A stretch of DNA of 64,000 bases from Aureimonas mangrovi (GCF_014058705.1 NZ_CP059692.1:997001-1061000), one strand, 5' to 3'. Shown: positions 1 to 8,720, counted from the first letter of the stretch. The notes: generated by a model not told the origin, from the letters alone. Numbers and translations are program-made.

Positions 1-739
1 GCGTCGGCAGGGCGCCCTGCCAGACCGGCTGGAACAGGAAGGGCAGGAAGCGCCGGGCACGACCCTGGATGCTGTTGGCGCCCGCGCCGTTCGGCAGGAG
101 GTCGGTGCGCGAAATGCCGGGATGGGCGGCCATGCTCGCGATACCCCAGCCGGCCGCTTCGCTGCGCCGCGCGAGTTCGAGGGCGAACATGATGCAGGCG
201 AGCTTCGACTGGCTGTAAGCCGGCCCGGCCTTGTAGTTGCGCTCGGCCTGCAGGTTGTCGAAGTCGATCGCACCCTGGCGCGCGGCGACGCTGCCGAGCG
301 TCACGACACGCGCATCGCGGCCTTTGCGCAGAAGCGGCAGGAGATGCGCGGTCAGCGCGAAATGGCCGAGATAGTTCGTGCCGAACTGCAGTTCGAAGCC
401 GTCCGATGTCTCCCGTCGGTCGGGGGGCGTCATGACGCCTGCATTGTTCACGAGGAGGTCGAGGCCGTCTGCCTCGCCCGCCAGCCGTTCCGCGAAGGCC
501 GCGATCGAGGCGAGGTTCGCCAGGTCCACCTCACCGAAACGCACGGCGGCGCCTGGAACCTGTGCCTCGATCTTCGCCACCGCATGCGTGCCTTTTTGCA
601 GATTGCGGCCCGCGAGTACAACTTCGGCGCCAGCGCGTGCGAGTGCCAGAGCATCCTCATAGCCGAGCCCGCCGGTGCCCGTGACGACCGCTTGGCGCCC
701 GCGTTGCGATGGCATGTTCTTCGACGTCCATTTCGTCAT
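1..739 (-). CDS. Short-chain dehydrogenase/reductase, 3' end beyond window
   Basis: I translated this frame directly. The first 246 residues are present and the C-terminus lies beyond base 1. An N-terminal Rossmann fold shows VVTGTGGLGYE near residue 18 (the TGxxxGxG nucleotide motif), then NNAGV, and the catalytic YSQSK (YxxxK) near residue 190. The family is the classical SDRs, NAD(P)-dependent oxidoreductases; the RETSDGFELQFGTNYLGHF stretch resembles the retinol-dehydrogenase/WW-oxidoreductase-like group. The substrate cannot be told. The start is the ATG of MTKWTSKN. The AraC gene lies upstream on the same strand and could regulate it. Confidence 0.85.
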   Translation of the reverse strand, partial: MTKWTSKNMPSQRGRQAVVTGTGGLGYEDALALARAGAEVVLAGRNLQKGTHAVAKIEAQVPGAAVRFGEVDLANLASIAAFAERLAGEADGLDLLVNNAGVMTPPDRRETSDGFELQFGTNYLGHFALTAHLLPLLRKGRDARVVTLGSVAARQGAIDFDNLQAERNYKAGPAYSQSKLACIMFALELARRSEAAGWGIASMAAHPGISRTDLLPNGAGANSIQGRARRFLPFLFQPVWQGALPT

Positions 740-897
740 GGGCTGCTCCTTGCCCGCCAGGCCGGCGCCTCCCCGATGGATGCTTCCGACCGTCTCGATG
801 GACGGGAAAGTGCACTCGAAGGCATGGAAGCTCCATGCCCGGAACGTCGAAAAACTTGCCTGATCCTGCAAATGACGATGCGCGAAGGTCACCGGTT

Positions 898-1824
898 TCA
901 GGCGCTTTGCAACTCCCGCCCGCCATACTGGTCGTAGAGGCGATGCAAGCTGGCAGCGTCACGCTTCGGCGCTATTCCGAAGGTGCGGGAATACTCGCGG
1001 CTGAACTGCGAAGCGCTTTCGTAGCCGACCTGATAGGCGGCCTCCGAAACGCTCGCCGCGTCAGCGATCATCAGCCGGCGCGCTTCCAGAAGGCGAAGCT
1101 GCTTCTGGAACTGCAGCGGCGTCATGGAGGTCATGGCCTTGAAGTGCTGGTGAAAGGACGAAGGGCTCATGCGGGCTTCGCTCGCCAATTGCTCCACACG
1201 CATCGTGCGGGCGAAGTTCCGACGCAGCAGGTAGATGGCCCGCACAATGCGTTCGGTGTTCGATTCCGGCAAGGCGAGGTTGCAGATTTCTCCCCCGTGC
1301 GGCCCACTCAGAAGCCAGTAGCAGATTTCGCGCATCACTGACGGGTAGAGGATGGGAACGGCCTTCGGCGTCTGCGACATGCGGATGAGGCGGCTGACGC
1401 AATCGGCCAGCGGCTCGTCGACCTTGCCGACGAAGGCGCAGGGGCCGGGCCCCGATGCGGGTTCGGGCGTGGCATCCATCTGGTTCAGCACATCGCGCAG
1501 CATCGCGATGTCGAGGTCGATCATCATGCCGACATAGGGAGCTGCCTCGCTCGCTTCGATGACACGTCCGCAGGCCGGCATCTCGACGCTGACGACGAGG
1601 CATTCCAGTTCGCGATATTCCAGCCTCTCGGCGCCGAAGAGGATTTCCTTCGCTCCCTGAAGCACCACGCAGAGCGAGGGGCTGTAGATCTGCCGGATGG
1701 GCATCATCGCCTGGAAGGATCGGACAATGTTTACGCCTTCCATCGCAGTCGGGAAAAGCCCTTGTCCGCCACCCTGCGCGTCGATGTGCGCGGTGGCGGT
1801 GGCAAGAAGTTGGGGGAGTGGCAA
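898..1824 (-). CDS. AraC-family transcriptional regulator
   Basis: The protein is 308 residues from a TTG start preceded by GGAG six bases upstream. The open frame continues much further upstream, but there it runs over the phosphoesterase gene and is not coding. The N-terminal half matches the AraC_N-type ligand domain (IYSPSLCVVLQGAKEI, near residue 40). The C-terminal 100 residues hold two helix-turn-helix units: MRVEQLASEARMSPSSFHQHFK and the second ending YQVGYESASQFSREYSRTFG. It probably regulates the neighbouring SDR gene. GTG 1872 or TTG 1860 are alternative starts, but they would place the palindromic region inside the gene. Confidence 0.85.
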   Translation of the reverse strand: MPLPQLLATATAHIDAQGGGQGLFPTAMEGVNIVRSFQAMMPIRQIYSPSLCVVLQGAKEILFGAERLEYRELECLVVSVEMPACGRVIEASEAAPYVGMMIDLDIAMLRDVLNQMDATPEPASGPGPCAFVGKVDEPLADCVSRLIRMSQTPKAVPILYPSVMREICYWLLSGPHGGEICNLALPESNTERIVRAIYLLRRNFARTMRVEQLASEARMSPSSFHQHFKAMTSMTPLQFQKQLRLLEARRLMIADAASVSEAAYQVGYESASQFSREYSRTFGIAPKRDAASLHRLYDQYGGRELQSA

Positions 1825-1844
1825 TGCGGTCTCCGCGTCGGTCC

Positions 1845-1876
1845 ACGATCGTGCGATCAACGATCGTCCCACGATC
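1845..1876 (-). promoter_or_regulatory. Clustered CGATCGT inverted repeats ahead of the araC-type gene
   Basis: On the minus strand GATCGT-GGG-ACGATC forms a perfect inverted repeat. It overlaps ACGATCG-N9-CGATCGT, another perfect inverted repeat. Both sit 20-50 bases upstream of the chosen TTG start, in the 146-base gap after the phosphoesterase gene. This is consistent with an autoregulatory operator. The assignment is inference from symmetry and position only. Confidence 0.35.
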
Positions 1877-1970
1877 CAGGTTGTGACACCATAAACGATG
1901 CGGGGCGTCGTTACAGGCAACTTCGCGTGTCTCGACAGGACTTCCCAGAGGTCCGGTGCGTCGCCTGCGT

Positions 1971-2771
1971 TCAGGGGCCTTCGCAATCCCCCGCTCGCAC
2001 CAGTTCGCGCTGGCCGACCTCCCGCGCATAGGCGCGCAGGCCGTTCTCGTCGAGCATCACGATCCGGTAGCACGGGTGGTCTTCGACCCAAAACGGCGTC
2101 GGATCGTCGAGTTCGGCTGCGAAGCGGTGGGCGCTGGACTGGCCCGACGAATAGGCAAAGCCTTCCGCGCTCGTTCCCGAGAGCGCCACGTGGATGTGGC
2201 CGAAGAGGATGTGGCGGACCCCGCCGCGATGGGCACGCAGAGGCGCGAGCACCGCTTCGGCATCGTGCAGGCCGATATTGCGGAAATGGGCGAGGCCGCA
2301 GGAGAGCGGCGGATGGTGCAGAAAGACTGTGACGGGGGTGTCGCCGGCCTCTGCCAAAGCGCTCTCCAGCCAGCCTCGGCGCGCCGCGCAATAACGCCCG
2401 CCGAGCGTCTTCGGATGATGGGTGTCGAGGAAGAGAAGCCGTCCATACGCGGTGTCGAGAACGGATTGGACGAAGCCGCCCGCATCCACCGGCTGTTCCG
2501 GAAACGCCTGCCGGAAGTTCAGCCGGTCGTCGTGATTGCCGAGCATCAGGCGCACCGGCATCGGCAACGGCGAGAGGATGTCGCGCAGCAGCGCGTAGGC
2601 GCCCGGTTCGCCGTCGTTGCAGAGATCGCCGGTGATCGCGAGGAGATCGGCGTCCGCGTGCCGGGCCATGACGTCCTCCACCACAAGCTCGAGTCGCGCC
2701 GCCGGGTCGAGCCCGTAAAGCGTCAGTCCGCGCGGCACGAGATGGGTGTCGGTAATCTGGATGATCTTCAT
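1971..2771 (-). CDS. Calcineurin-like phosphodiesterase (CpdA-like)
   Basis: This is a 266-residue metallophosphoesterase. It has all the metal-ligand blocks of the family: D-x-H (ITDTHLV, residues 6-12), GDLCNDG near 48, GNHDD near 77, and paired histidines in FLHHPP near 150 and LFGHIHV near 190. Members cleave cyclic nucleotides or phosphodiesters such as glycerophosphodiesters. It is the last gene of the ABC transporter operon, 72 bases after the binding protein. By analogy with ugp operons that end in a phosphodiesterase, it may process the imported or related substrate in the cytoplasm; there is no signal peptide. The exact substrate is unknown. Confidence 0.85.
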   Translation of the reverse strand: MKIIQITDTHLVPRGLTLYGLDPAARLELVVEDVMARHADADLLAITGDLCNDGEPGAYALLRDILSPLPMPVRLMLGNHDDRLNFRQAFPEQPVDAGGFVQSVLDTAYGRLLFLDTHHPKTLGGRYCAARRGWLESALAEAGDTPVTVFLHHPPLSCGLAHFRNIGLHDAEAVLAPLRAHRGGVRHILFGHIHVALSGTSAEGFAYSSGQSSAHRFAAELDDPTPFWVEDHPCYRIVMLDENGLRAYAREVGQRELVRAGDCEGP

Positions 2772-2792
2772 GGGGCTCGCTCCGCATCGGGG

Positions 2793-2820
2793 CGCGGGCG
2801 GAGCCTCGGCTCCGCCCGCG
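2793..2820. terminator. Long GC hairpin between binding protein and phosphodiesterase genes
   Basis: Two 13-base arms (2793-2805 and 2808-2820) are perfectly complementary with a two-base loop. There is no T-run on either side, so a classical intrinsic terminator is doubtful. It could be a transcript-stabilising or processing hairpin that raises binding-protein mRNA relative to the downstream gene, as is known in other ABC operons. Confidence 0.4.
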
Positions 2821-2843
2821 GGTTTGGCTTTCCGATCGCGTGC

Positions 2844-4127
2844 TCAGTCGATCAGCGCGTTTGTCTGCTCGACGATCTGCTCGAGGGCCTGTTCAGGCGT
2901 GATCTCCCCGCGCATCACCGTGCCGATGATGTCGCGCTGGGTGCGCCAGATGCGCACGGAATCGCCGCCCGGATAACCGGCCCAGGGCATCGACTTGTCG
3001 GCCTGTCCGGCCGCGGTCGCGACATTGGGGTTCTCGCGGTAGTAGGGCGCCAGGAAGTCCTCGCCGGTGGCGCGGATGTTGGTCGGAAGGTAGCCGGTGA
3101 TGCGCACGATGATGTTCTGCGCCTCCGGCCCGGTGACGAACTTCGCGTATTCCCAGGCGGCCTGCTGCTTGGCTTCGTCCTGCGTCAGCATGACGATGGC
3201 GTTGCCGCCGGTGGGCACGCCGCCGTTCTCCTTGTCGTCGAGCGGGAAGGTGGCGGTCTTGAGCTCGAAGCGATCGCCGACCAGCTCCTCCACGCTCTGC
3301 ACGTGGGCGGGCGTGGAGAAGAGGAAGCCGGTGCGCCCGGCGCCGAACTGCTGACGCGACTGGTCCCAGTCGAGGACGCCCTGGCCGCCGCGGGTGACGA
3401 ACTCGCGGGTAAGCTGGAGCGCGCGCAGGCCGGTCTCGCCGTCGAAGCCGGCCTTGCCGCTCTCGGGGTCGGTCAGCTCGCCGCCCTGCTGGTAGATCAG
3501 CGCCTGCCACAGCCAGTCGTCCGGCCAGCCGCCGATGTCGTAGGCCATGCCGGCCACGCCCTCGTTCTCCTCGCGGATGCGCTCGGCGAGGTCGACGAGC
3601 TCGTCCCATGTGTCGGGCATGGCGTCCGGGTCGGCGCCGACGGAGCGCACGAGATCCGGATTGATGTACATGATCGGCGAGGAGGCGTTGACGGGCAGGC
3701 CGTACTGCATGCCGCCGACAACGCCGAGGGCGGCCATCTGCGGGGTGAAGTTCTCGTCGAGAAACGCTTGCCCGCCATCGGCCTCGATGAAGGGGGCGAG
3801 ATCGGTGATCTGACCGCGCGCGGACAGCGTTTCGGTCAGTTCCGACAGGAGGTGGTAGCCGGAGAAGAACACATCGGGCGCCTCGCCCGTGACGACCGAG
3901 CGCAGCACCTGCTGATGGCCGGCGTTGTAGTCCGGCGCGGGCGCGAGGAAGTTGATGCGGATGTCCGGATGAAGCTTCTGGAATTCCTCGGCGATCGGCT
4001 GGTGGAAGCGCGTGAAGCCGGGAAGGTTGTAGAGGACGTTGAGCGTCACCTCTTGCGCGCCGGCCAACGTGGGCAGGCAGACGCCGAGCGCGAGCGCTCC
4101 CGCGGCGATGCGGGTCAGGAACGACAT
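2844..4127 (-). CDS. ABC transporter family-1 solute-binding protein (UgpB-like)
   Basis: The protein has 427 residues and a clear signal peptide (MSFLTRIAAGALALGVCLP, cleavage near AGAQ, residue 23), so it acts in the periplasm. The fold is the type-1 extracellular solute-binding family (MalE/UgpB): YNLPGFTRFHQPIAEEFQK at the mature N-terminus, VVTGEAPDVFF near 75, GLPVNASSPIMYIN near 135, and PTGGNAIVM near 290. The start ATG follows GGAGA. Operon position behind the two permeases and ATPase supports the call. Substrate may be glycerol-3-phosphate, a glycerophosphodiester or a sugar; the downstream phosphodiesterase favours the first two. Confidence 0.9.
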   Translation of the reverse strand: MSFLTRIAAGALALGVCLPTLAGAQEVTLNVLYNLPGFTRFHQPIAEEFQKLHPDIRINFLAPAPDYNAGHQQVLRSVVTGEAPDVFFSGYHLLSELTETLSARGQITDLAPFIEADGGQAFLDENFTPQMAALGVVGGMQYGLPVNASSPIMYINPDLVRSVGADPDAMPDTWDELVDLAERIREENEGVAGMAYDIGGWPDDWLWQALIYQQGGELTDPESGKAGFDGETGLRALQLTREFVTRGGQGVLDWDQSRQQFGAGRTGFLFSTPAHVQSVEELVGDRFELKTATFPLDDKENGGVPTGGNAIVMLTQDEAKQQAAWEYAKFVTGPEAQNIIVRITGYLPTNIRATGEDFLAPYYRENPNVATAAGQADKSMPWAGYPGGDSVRIWRTQRDIIGTVMRGEITPEQALEQIVEQTNALID

Positions 4128-4156
4128 GGAAGTCTCCGTTTTAGGGGTCGAGGGGT

Positions 4157-4981
4157 CTACTTCACGCCCGTCATGGTAATGCCGGCGATGAACTGCTTTC
4201 GGGCGAGGAGGAAGCACGCGACCATCGGCGCGGTGATGATCGTGGCGCCTGCCATCAGCGCTCCGTAGTCGGCGCCCGCTTCGGCGTCCGAGAAGAAGAG
4301 CATGCCGAGCGGCGGCGGTGCATAGGAAATGTCCGTGACGACGATGAGCGGCCAGTAGAGGTCGTTCCAGTGTGCCACGACCGAGAAGACGGAAAAGGCA
4401 GCGAGCACGGGCAGCGACCCGCGCAGGACGAGCCCCCAGCAGATCTCCATCTCGGTGAACCCGTCGAGGCGCGCGGCCTCGATGATCTCGTCGGGATAGG
4501 AGCGGAAGCTCTGGCGGAACAGGAAGATCGCGAACACCGAGAGAAAGAACGGCGCCATCAGCGCGAAATAGGTGTTGAGGAGCTTCATCTGCGCCAGCCC
4601 GACGAATAGCGGCAGGGCGAGCGCTTGGATCGGCACGCAGAGCGCGGCGATCACGAGCGTCAGGAACAGGCGCGAACCGGGGAAGCGCAGCTTGGCGAGC
4701 GCATAGGCGGCGGGGACGGCCGTCGCGACCTGAACGACGAGAATGCCGAGGCACACGATCACGCCGTTCAACATGAAGGTGCCCATCGGGGCCTGCGTCG
4801 CCGCACGCCCGTAGTTGCGCGCGGCGGCGAATTCCTCCGGGATCGGCCACAGCGAGATGTTGAAGATCTCGGCCGGCGGCCGGATCGAGGTCAGCGCCAT
4901 CCAGTAGAAGGGCAGGAGCGTGAACACCGCGCCTACGGCGAGAAGAAGGTGCGGCACGAGCCTGCGGATAGCGGCGGGCAT
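4157..4981 (-). CDS. ABC transporter permease, MalG/UgpE type
   Basis: The protein has 274 residues and about six membrane spans, the first at residues 10-30. The permease signature EAARLDGFTEMEICWGLVLRG (EAA loop that docks with the ATPase) sits near residue 190. The ATG overlaps the TGA of the preceding permease by one base, showing translational coupling. With its partner it forms the inner-membrane channel of the carbohydrate-uptake CUT1-type transporter. Confidence 0.9.
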   Translation of the reverse strand: MPAAIRRLVPHLLLAVGAVFTLLPFYWMALTSIRPPAEIFNISLWPIPEEFAAARNYGRAATQAPMGTFMLNGVIVCLGILVVQVATAVPAAYALAKLRFPGSRLFLTLVIAALCVPIQALALPLFVGLAQMKLLNTYFALMAPFFLSVFAIFLFRQSFRSYPDEIIEAARLDGFTEMEICWGLVLRGSLPVLAAFSVFSVVAHWNDLYWPLIVVTDISYAPPPLGMLFFSDAEAGADYGALMAGATIITAPMVACFLLARKQFIAGITMTGVK

Positions 4982-5910
4982 CAGTAGTGCACCTTCCGGT
5001 CGAGATGGATCGTCTGGCCTATGGAAAGCGCCAGAACGATCAGGAGGAAGAGGAGCGTCAACGCCGCCGCATAGCCGGTTTCGGCGTATTCGAACCCTTC
5101 GAGATAGATCGTGTAGAGCAGCGTCTCCGAGCCCGAACGCCCCTTCGTCAGCACCGCGACCGTCTCGAAAACCTTGAAGGCGGAGATCGAGGTCGTGACC
5201 GCGACGAACATCGTGGTCGGGCCCAGCATCGGCCAGGTCACCGTCAGGAAGCGGTCGATCGGGTTCTTGGCGCCGTCGAGCCGGGCCGCCTCGTGCAGAT
5301 CCTTGGGAACGCCCGCGAGGCCGGCGAGGAACAGCACCATGTTGAAGCCGAGCACCTGCCACACGCCGATCAGCGCCAGTGTCGGCACGATCAGCGACGG
5401 ATTGGCGAGGAAGGAAACGGGCGGGGCACCGAACCACTGGATCGCGGCGTTTACCGGCCCGAGCGTCGGGTGGAGGACGAACTGCCAGACGGTCGCCATG
5501 GCGACCAGCGTCGCGGTGACGGGCAGGAAGTAGGCGACCTCCCAGATGCCTCGCGTGCGGGTTCGTCCATGCACCAGAAGCGCGATGCCGAGCGCGAGCC
5601 CGACGCCCAGCGGAATGACGATCGCGGCGTAGACGACGGTGTTCCACAGAGCGCGCCGGAACACGGGATCGGCGAGCGCGCGGGTGAAATTGTCGAGCCC
5701 GGTGAACTCCATCGAGATCGCGCCGAGGCGGTAGTCTGTCAGGCTGAAGACGACGAGCGAGAGGAGAGGGAGGATGTAGATCGCAAGCAGAAGAAGGATC
5801 GCGGGCGCCGCGAAGAGGAGTCCGCGCCGGACCACTCTGCGCTCGATGCGACCGGGACGGCGTGTCGTGCCGTCAGCGCGGGGAGGCGCAAGTTCGGCCG
5901 TGGCGCTCAT
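4981..5910 (-). CDS. ABC transporter permease, MalF/UgpA type
   Basis: The protein has 309 residues from the ATG of MSATAEL, which overlaps the stop of the ATPase gene as ATGA; nine extra in-frame upstream codons are inside that gene and are unlikely. There are six predicted membrane spans. The EAA signature EAARLDGAKNPIDRFLTVTWP is near residue 215. It is the membrane partner of the next gene in the same operon. Confidence 0.9.
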   Translation of the reverse strand: MSATAELAPPRADGTTRRPGRIERRVVRRGLLFAAPAILLLLAIYILPLLSLVVFSLTDYRLGAISMEFTGLDNFTRALADPVFRRALWNTVVYAAIVIPLGVGLALGIALLVHGRTRTRGIWEVAYFLPVTATLVAMATVWQFVLHPTLGPVNAAIQWFGAPPVSFLANPSLIVPTLALIGVWQVLGFNMVLFLAGLAGVPKDLHEAARLDGAKNPIDRFLTVTWPMLGPTTMFVAVTTSISAFKVFETVAVLTKGRSGSETLLYTIYLEGFEYAETGYAAALTLLFLLIVLALSIGQTIHLDRKVHY

Positions 5911-7055
5911 GCCGCCATCCGCCCGGCCACATCGCACGACAGGCGCGCGCCGTCGGCGCCGAAGAGGTGCGCGCCCTCCGGCGAGAAGCCGATCGCCGCC
6001 TCCTCGCCCTCGGCCGCCATCGGCGCGGAGCCGGCCGGCCTCCTCATGGTCAGCCGGACGTCTGCCTCGCCCGCGAGCGCCAGCGTCACATATCGGTCGG
6101 CGCCGTGCATCTCGCTGCGCAGAACCCTCACACGGAAGCCGTCTGCCGCCGGATGCAGAGCGTCCGGCCGAAGCGCGAGCGTGACCGGGCCGCCGTTCGC
6201 ACCTTGGCTGACGAGGCCGACATCGCGCCCGAACGCGGAGACACGCCCGTCGCTGCCGATAACTGCGGGAAGGGTGTTGATCGTCGGCGAGCCGATGAAA
6301 CGCGCAACCGCCAGCGAGGCCGGCCGGTCGTAGAGATCGTCGGGCGTGCCGACCTGGAGGATGCGTCCACCTTCCATCAGGGCGATGCGGTCCGACATGG
6401 TCATCGCCTCCACTTGATCGTGGGTGACGTAGACGAAGGTCGCGCCGAGACGGCGGTGAAGCGCGGCGAGTTCCTCGCGCATATGCGCCCGAAGGCGGGC
6501 ATCGAGATTGGAAAGGGGCTCGTCCATCAGGAAGGCCGAGGGGTCGCGGACAAGGGCCCGTGCGAGGGCTACGCGCTGGCGCTGGCCGCCGGAAAGTTGC
6601 GCGGGCTTCCGGTCGAGAAGCGCCCCGATCTCGAGCATCTCGGCGGCGCGCGTCACCTCCGCGTCGATCTCGCGTGTCAGCCTGCCGCGGCCCGGCGAAA
6701 AAGCGCCGAGGACGGGAAGGCGCGCGGCAAGCGAGAGGCGGCGCATGCGCAGCGGCGTCGCGATGTTCTGGCGCACGCTCATATGCGGGTAAAGCGCGTA
6801 GCTCTGGAACACCATGGCGAGGTTGCGGTCGGCCGGGTCGGTATCGGTCACGTCCTGCCCGCCGATCGAGACCGTGCCCCGGTCGGGGCTTTCGAGACCG
6901 GCGATGATGCGCAGGAGCGTGGACTTGCCGCAGCCCGACATGCCGACGAGCGAAAGGAACTCGCCCGCACGGATCGAGAGGTCGATCCCGGAGAGCACGT
7001 CGCCCGCGCCGAAGCTCTTGCCGATGCCCGACAATTCCAGGGAACGCGCCGTCAT
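5907..7055 (-). CDS. ABC transporter ATPase, MalK/UgpC type
   Basis: The protein has 382 residues. Walker A GMSGCGKST is near residue 38, the Q-loop near MVFQSYALYP, the signature LSGGQRQRVALARAL near 150, Walker B AFLMDEPLSNLD, and the switch histidine in VTHDQ. After residue 250 follows a TOBE/regulatory domain (LALRPDALHP), as in MalK/UgpC. An insertion of about 15 residues (RLPVLGAFSPGRGR) between Q-loop and signature is unusual. The ATG is preceded by GGAGGG. This is the first transporter gene; the 149-base leader to the LOG gene shows no clear promoter of its own. Confidence 0.92.
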   Translation of the reverse strand: MTARSLELSGIGKSFGAGDVLSGIDLSIRAGEFLSLVGMSGCGKSTLLRIIAGLESPDRGTVSIGGQDVTDTDPADRNLAMVFQSYALYPHMSVRQNIATPLRMRRLSLAARLPVLGAFSPGRGRLTREIDAEVTRAAEMLEIGALLDRKPAQLSGGQRQRVALARALVRDPSAFLMDEPLSNLDARLRAHMREELAALHRRLGATFVYVTHDQVEAMTMSDRIALMEGGRILQVGTPDDLYDRPASLAVARFIGSPTINTLPAVIGSDGRVSAFGRDVGLVSQGANGGPVTLALRPDALHPAADGFRVRVLRSEMHGADRYVTLALAGEADVRLTMRRPAGSAPMAAEGEEAAIGFSPEGAHLFGADGARLSCDVAGRMAA

Positions 7056-7204
7056 GACACGACCCTCCGGCAGAGGCCGGGATCGGCTGGCGATGGCTTC
7101 ATTTGGCGAGCTTGGATGGCCATGCGTTCCCCGACATCTCCTCGAAAAGGATGCGGTCGCTCTAACGCTCGCCTGTAACAAAGCGATGACGTATGGAAGC
7201 TTTC

Positions 7205-7828
7205 TTACGTCGGCTGCAGGATCCTGGCCGATATGAGTTCCATCGCTTCCGCGACACTCTGGACGATCGGCACGTCGTCGACCGCCGGAGCGTCGTTCAT
7301 GGCCAGCACGAGGCGGCCGAATTGCAAACCGAGCGCCATCTCGGAGAGGGTGCCGACGCCGCCGCCGACCGCCACGAGCGCGACGCAGGCACGCGCGATG
7401 ATGGCGTTGCGTGCGGGCCCGATGCCGGTCGCGATCGGGATGGCGACGAACGGGTTGGCGGCTTGCCACTCGTCGTCGGGCAGGATGCCGATCGGGATGC
7501 CTCCCGCTTCCGCATGGCCGCGACAGGCCGCCTCCATCACACCGTTCCTGCCGCCGCACAGGAGTTGCAGGCCATGGCGGGCCAGTTCGGCGCCCAGGGC
7601 CTCAGCCGTTTCGAGCTGATGGGGCTTGGCCTCGCGCGGGCCGATGATGCCGACCGGCACGCGGCGAAGCTGTGCCGCCTGTGACAGGAGCCGAAGCGCG
7701 CGAGCCGGCGAGACGGCCTCGCCCCGGTGCCCCCCGTCCGCCTTCGTCCACGCGAACCGGACCGGATCGAATACGCACCCGTTCCAGATCGGACGCTGCA
7801 GGGCGCCACTCCATAGTATCTGCTGCAA
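7205..7828 (-). CDS. LOG-family (TIGR00725-like) nucleotide-binding protein
   Basis: The protein has 207 residues with a Rossmann-like fold: VGIIGPRE near residue 58, LCGGRNGVMEAACRGHAEAGG near 90, and GGGVGTLSEMALGLQFGR near 155. The last block corresponds to the PGGxGTxxE motif of LOG/lysine-decarboxylase-like proteins, some of which release cytokinin-type bases or ribose-5-phosphate from nucleotides. Here PGG is replaced by GGG, as in the TIGR00725 subgroup. It lies at the head of the transporter operon and is divergent from the DeoR gene. The first 50 residues resemble no domain I know. Confidence 0.75.
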   Translation of the reverse strand: MQQILWSGALQRPIWNGCVFDPVRFAWTKADGGHRGEAVSPARALRLLSQAAQLRRVPVGIIGPREAKPHQLETAEALGAELARHGLQLLCGGRNGVMEAACRGHAEAGGIPIGILPDDEWQAANPFVAIPIATGIGPARNAIIARACVALVAVGGGVGTLSEMALGLQFGRLVLAMNDAPAVDDVPIVQSVAEAMELISARILQPT

Positions 7829-7853
7829 GATGGTCTTTCCTTATGTCTTCATT

Positions 7854-7920
7854 CGCGCGGTGATGTGGGAAAAATCCTGAGCCCGGCGACAAATTGCTCG
7901 CAGATAGCGCGCGGTGATGT
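7854..7920. promoter_or_regulatory. Divergent promoter with two 13-base direct repeats
   Basis: CGCGCGGTGATGT occurs identically at 7854-7866 and 7908-7920, 54 bases apart (about five helical turns), between the LOG gene and the DeoR gene. Just after the second copy TGTAA-N6-TTACA (7917-7932) forms a short inverted repeat. These are good candidates for operators bound by the adjacent DeoR protein, with looping possible. Function is inferred from placement. Confidence 0.5.
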
Positions 7921-7955
7921 AAGTTATGTTACAGATTGGTATCGGAGGGAAATGC

Positions 7956-8720
7956 GTGTCTGCACCGGATGAACTGACCGACCGGCAGCGCGAGATCGTT
8001 CGGCTCGTTGGACAGCAGAGTTACTCGACGATCGAAGCGCTGGCGCAGCGTTTTGAGGTCTCGATGCAGTCGATCCGGCGCGATGTCATCCATCTCGATC
8101 GGCTGAAGCTCCTTCAGCGCTTTCACGGCGGTGCCGGCGCCACCGACAACACTGTGAGGCTCGGCTACGGAGAAAAGCGCCTGCAGGCGCTGGACGCCAA
8201 GCAGCGCATAGCGCGCGCCGCTGCGGCCCTTGTGCCGCCCGGCAGTTCGATCTTCCTCGATGTCGGCACCACGACCGAGGCGCTCGCCCGTTCCCTCGCC
8301 GAGCGAGAGGTCGCGCTGCGCGTCTTCACCAACAGCATGGCGATCGCAATGGCGCTGGCGGGACGACGACAGCTGGAACTGTATGTCTTCGGCGGTTCGG
8401 TTCGCGGGGCGGACGGATCGCTGACAGGGGCGGCGACCCTAGCCGGAATCGACGCGATGGGGTTCGACGTCTGTTTCATCGGTTGCTCCGGGGTCGACGA
8501 CCGCGGCCGGGCGACGGACTACGATCTGGAAAAGATCGCCGTCAAGCAGGGCGCGATGCGGCGCTCTGACAGCCGTGTGCTGTTGGCCGATGCGACCAAG
8601 TTCGAACGCCGCGCGATCGCGGCCATCGCCCCCTTGGCCGACTTCGCCAGTGTGGTCAGCGACGGCGAGCCGAACGCGGCGCTTCGCGCGGAGATCGGCC
8701 GGCTCGTCATCGCCGATTGA
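7956..8720 (+). CDS. DeoR/GlpR-family transcriptional repressor
   Basis: The protein has 254 residues from a GTG start preceded by GGAGGG six to seven bases upstream; this is better than the ATG at 7926, which has no such site. The N-terminal DeoR helix-turn-helix (LTDRQREIVRLVGQQSYSTIEALA, with FEVSMQSIRRDVIHLD) is followed by the DeoRC sugar-phosphate sensor domain with FLDVGTTTEALARSL near 95 and VFGGSVRGADGSLTG near 140. GlpR-like members sense glycerol-3-phosphate or sugar phosphates. Divergent placement suggests control of the LOG-ABC transporter operon. Confidence 0.9.
   Translation: MSAPDELTDRQREIVRLVGQQSYSTIEALAQRFEVSMQSIRRDVIHLDRLKLLQRFHGGAGATDNTVRLGYGEKRLQALDAKQRIARAAAALVPPGSSIFLDVGTTTEALARSLAEREVALRVFTNSMAIAMALAGRRQLELYVFGGSVRGADGSLTGAATLAGIDAMGFDVCFIGCSGVDDRGRATDYDLEKIAVKQGAMRRSDSRVLLADATKFERRAIAAIAPLADFASVVSDGEPNAALRAEIGRLVIAD

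Noticed and set aside
898-2787. A 629-residue open frame covering the AraC gene and the phosphoesterase
   Set aside because: The first half is a shadow of the clearly conserved phosphoesterase in another frame; only the C-terminal 308 residues match AraC proteins.
1956-4268. A 770-residue plus-strand frame
   Set aside because: It is antisense to the phosphoesterase and binding-protein genes, has Arg/Ala/Gly/Val-biased composition and no domain.
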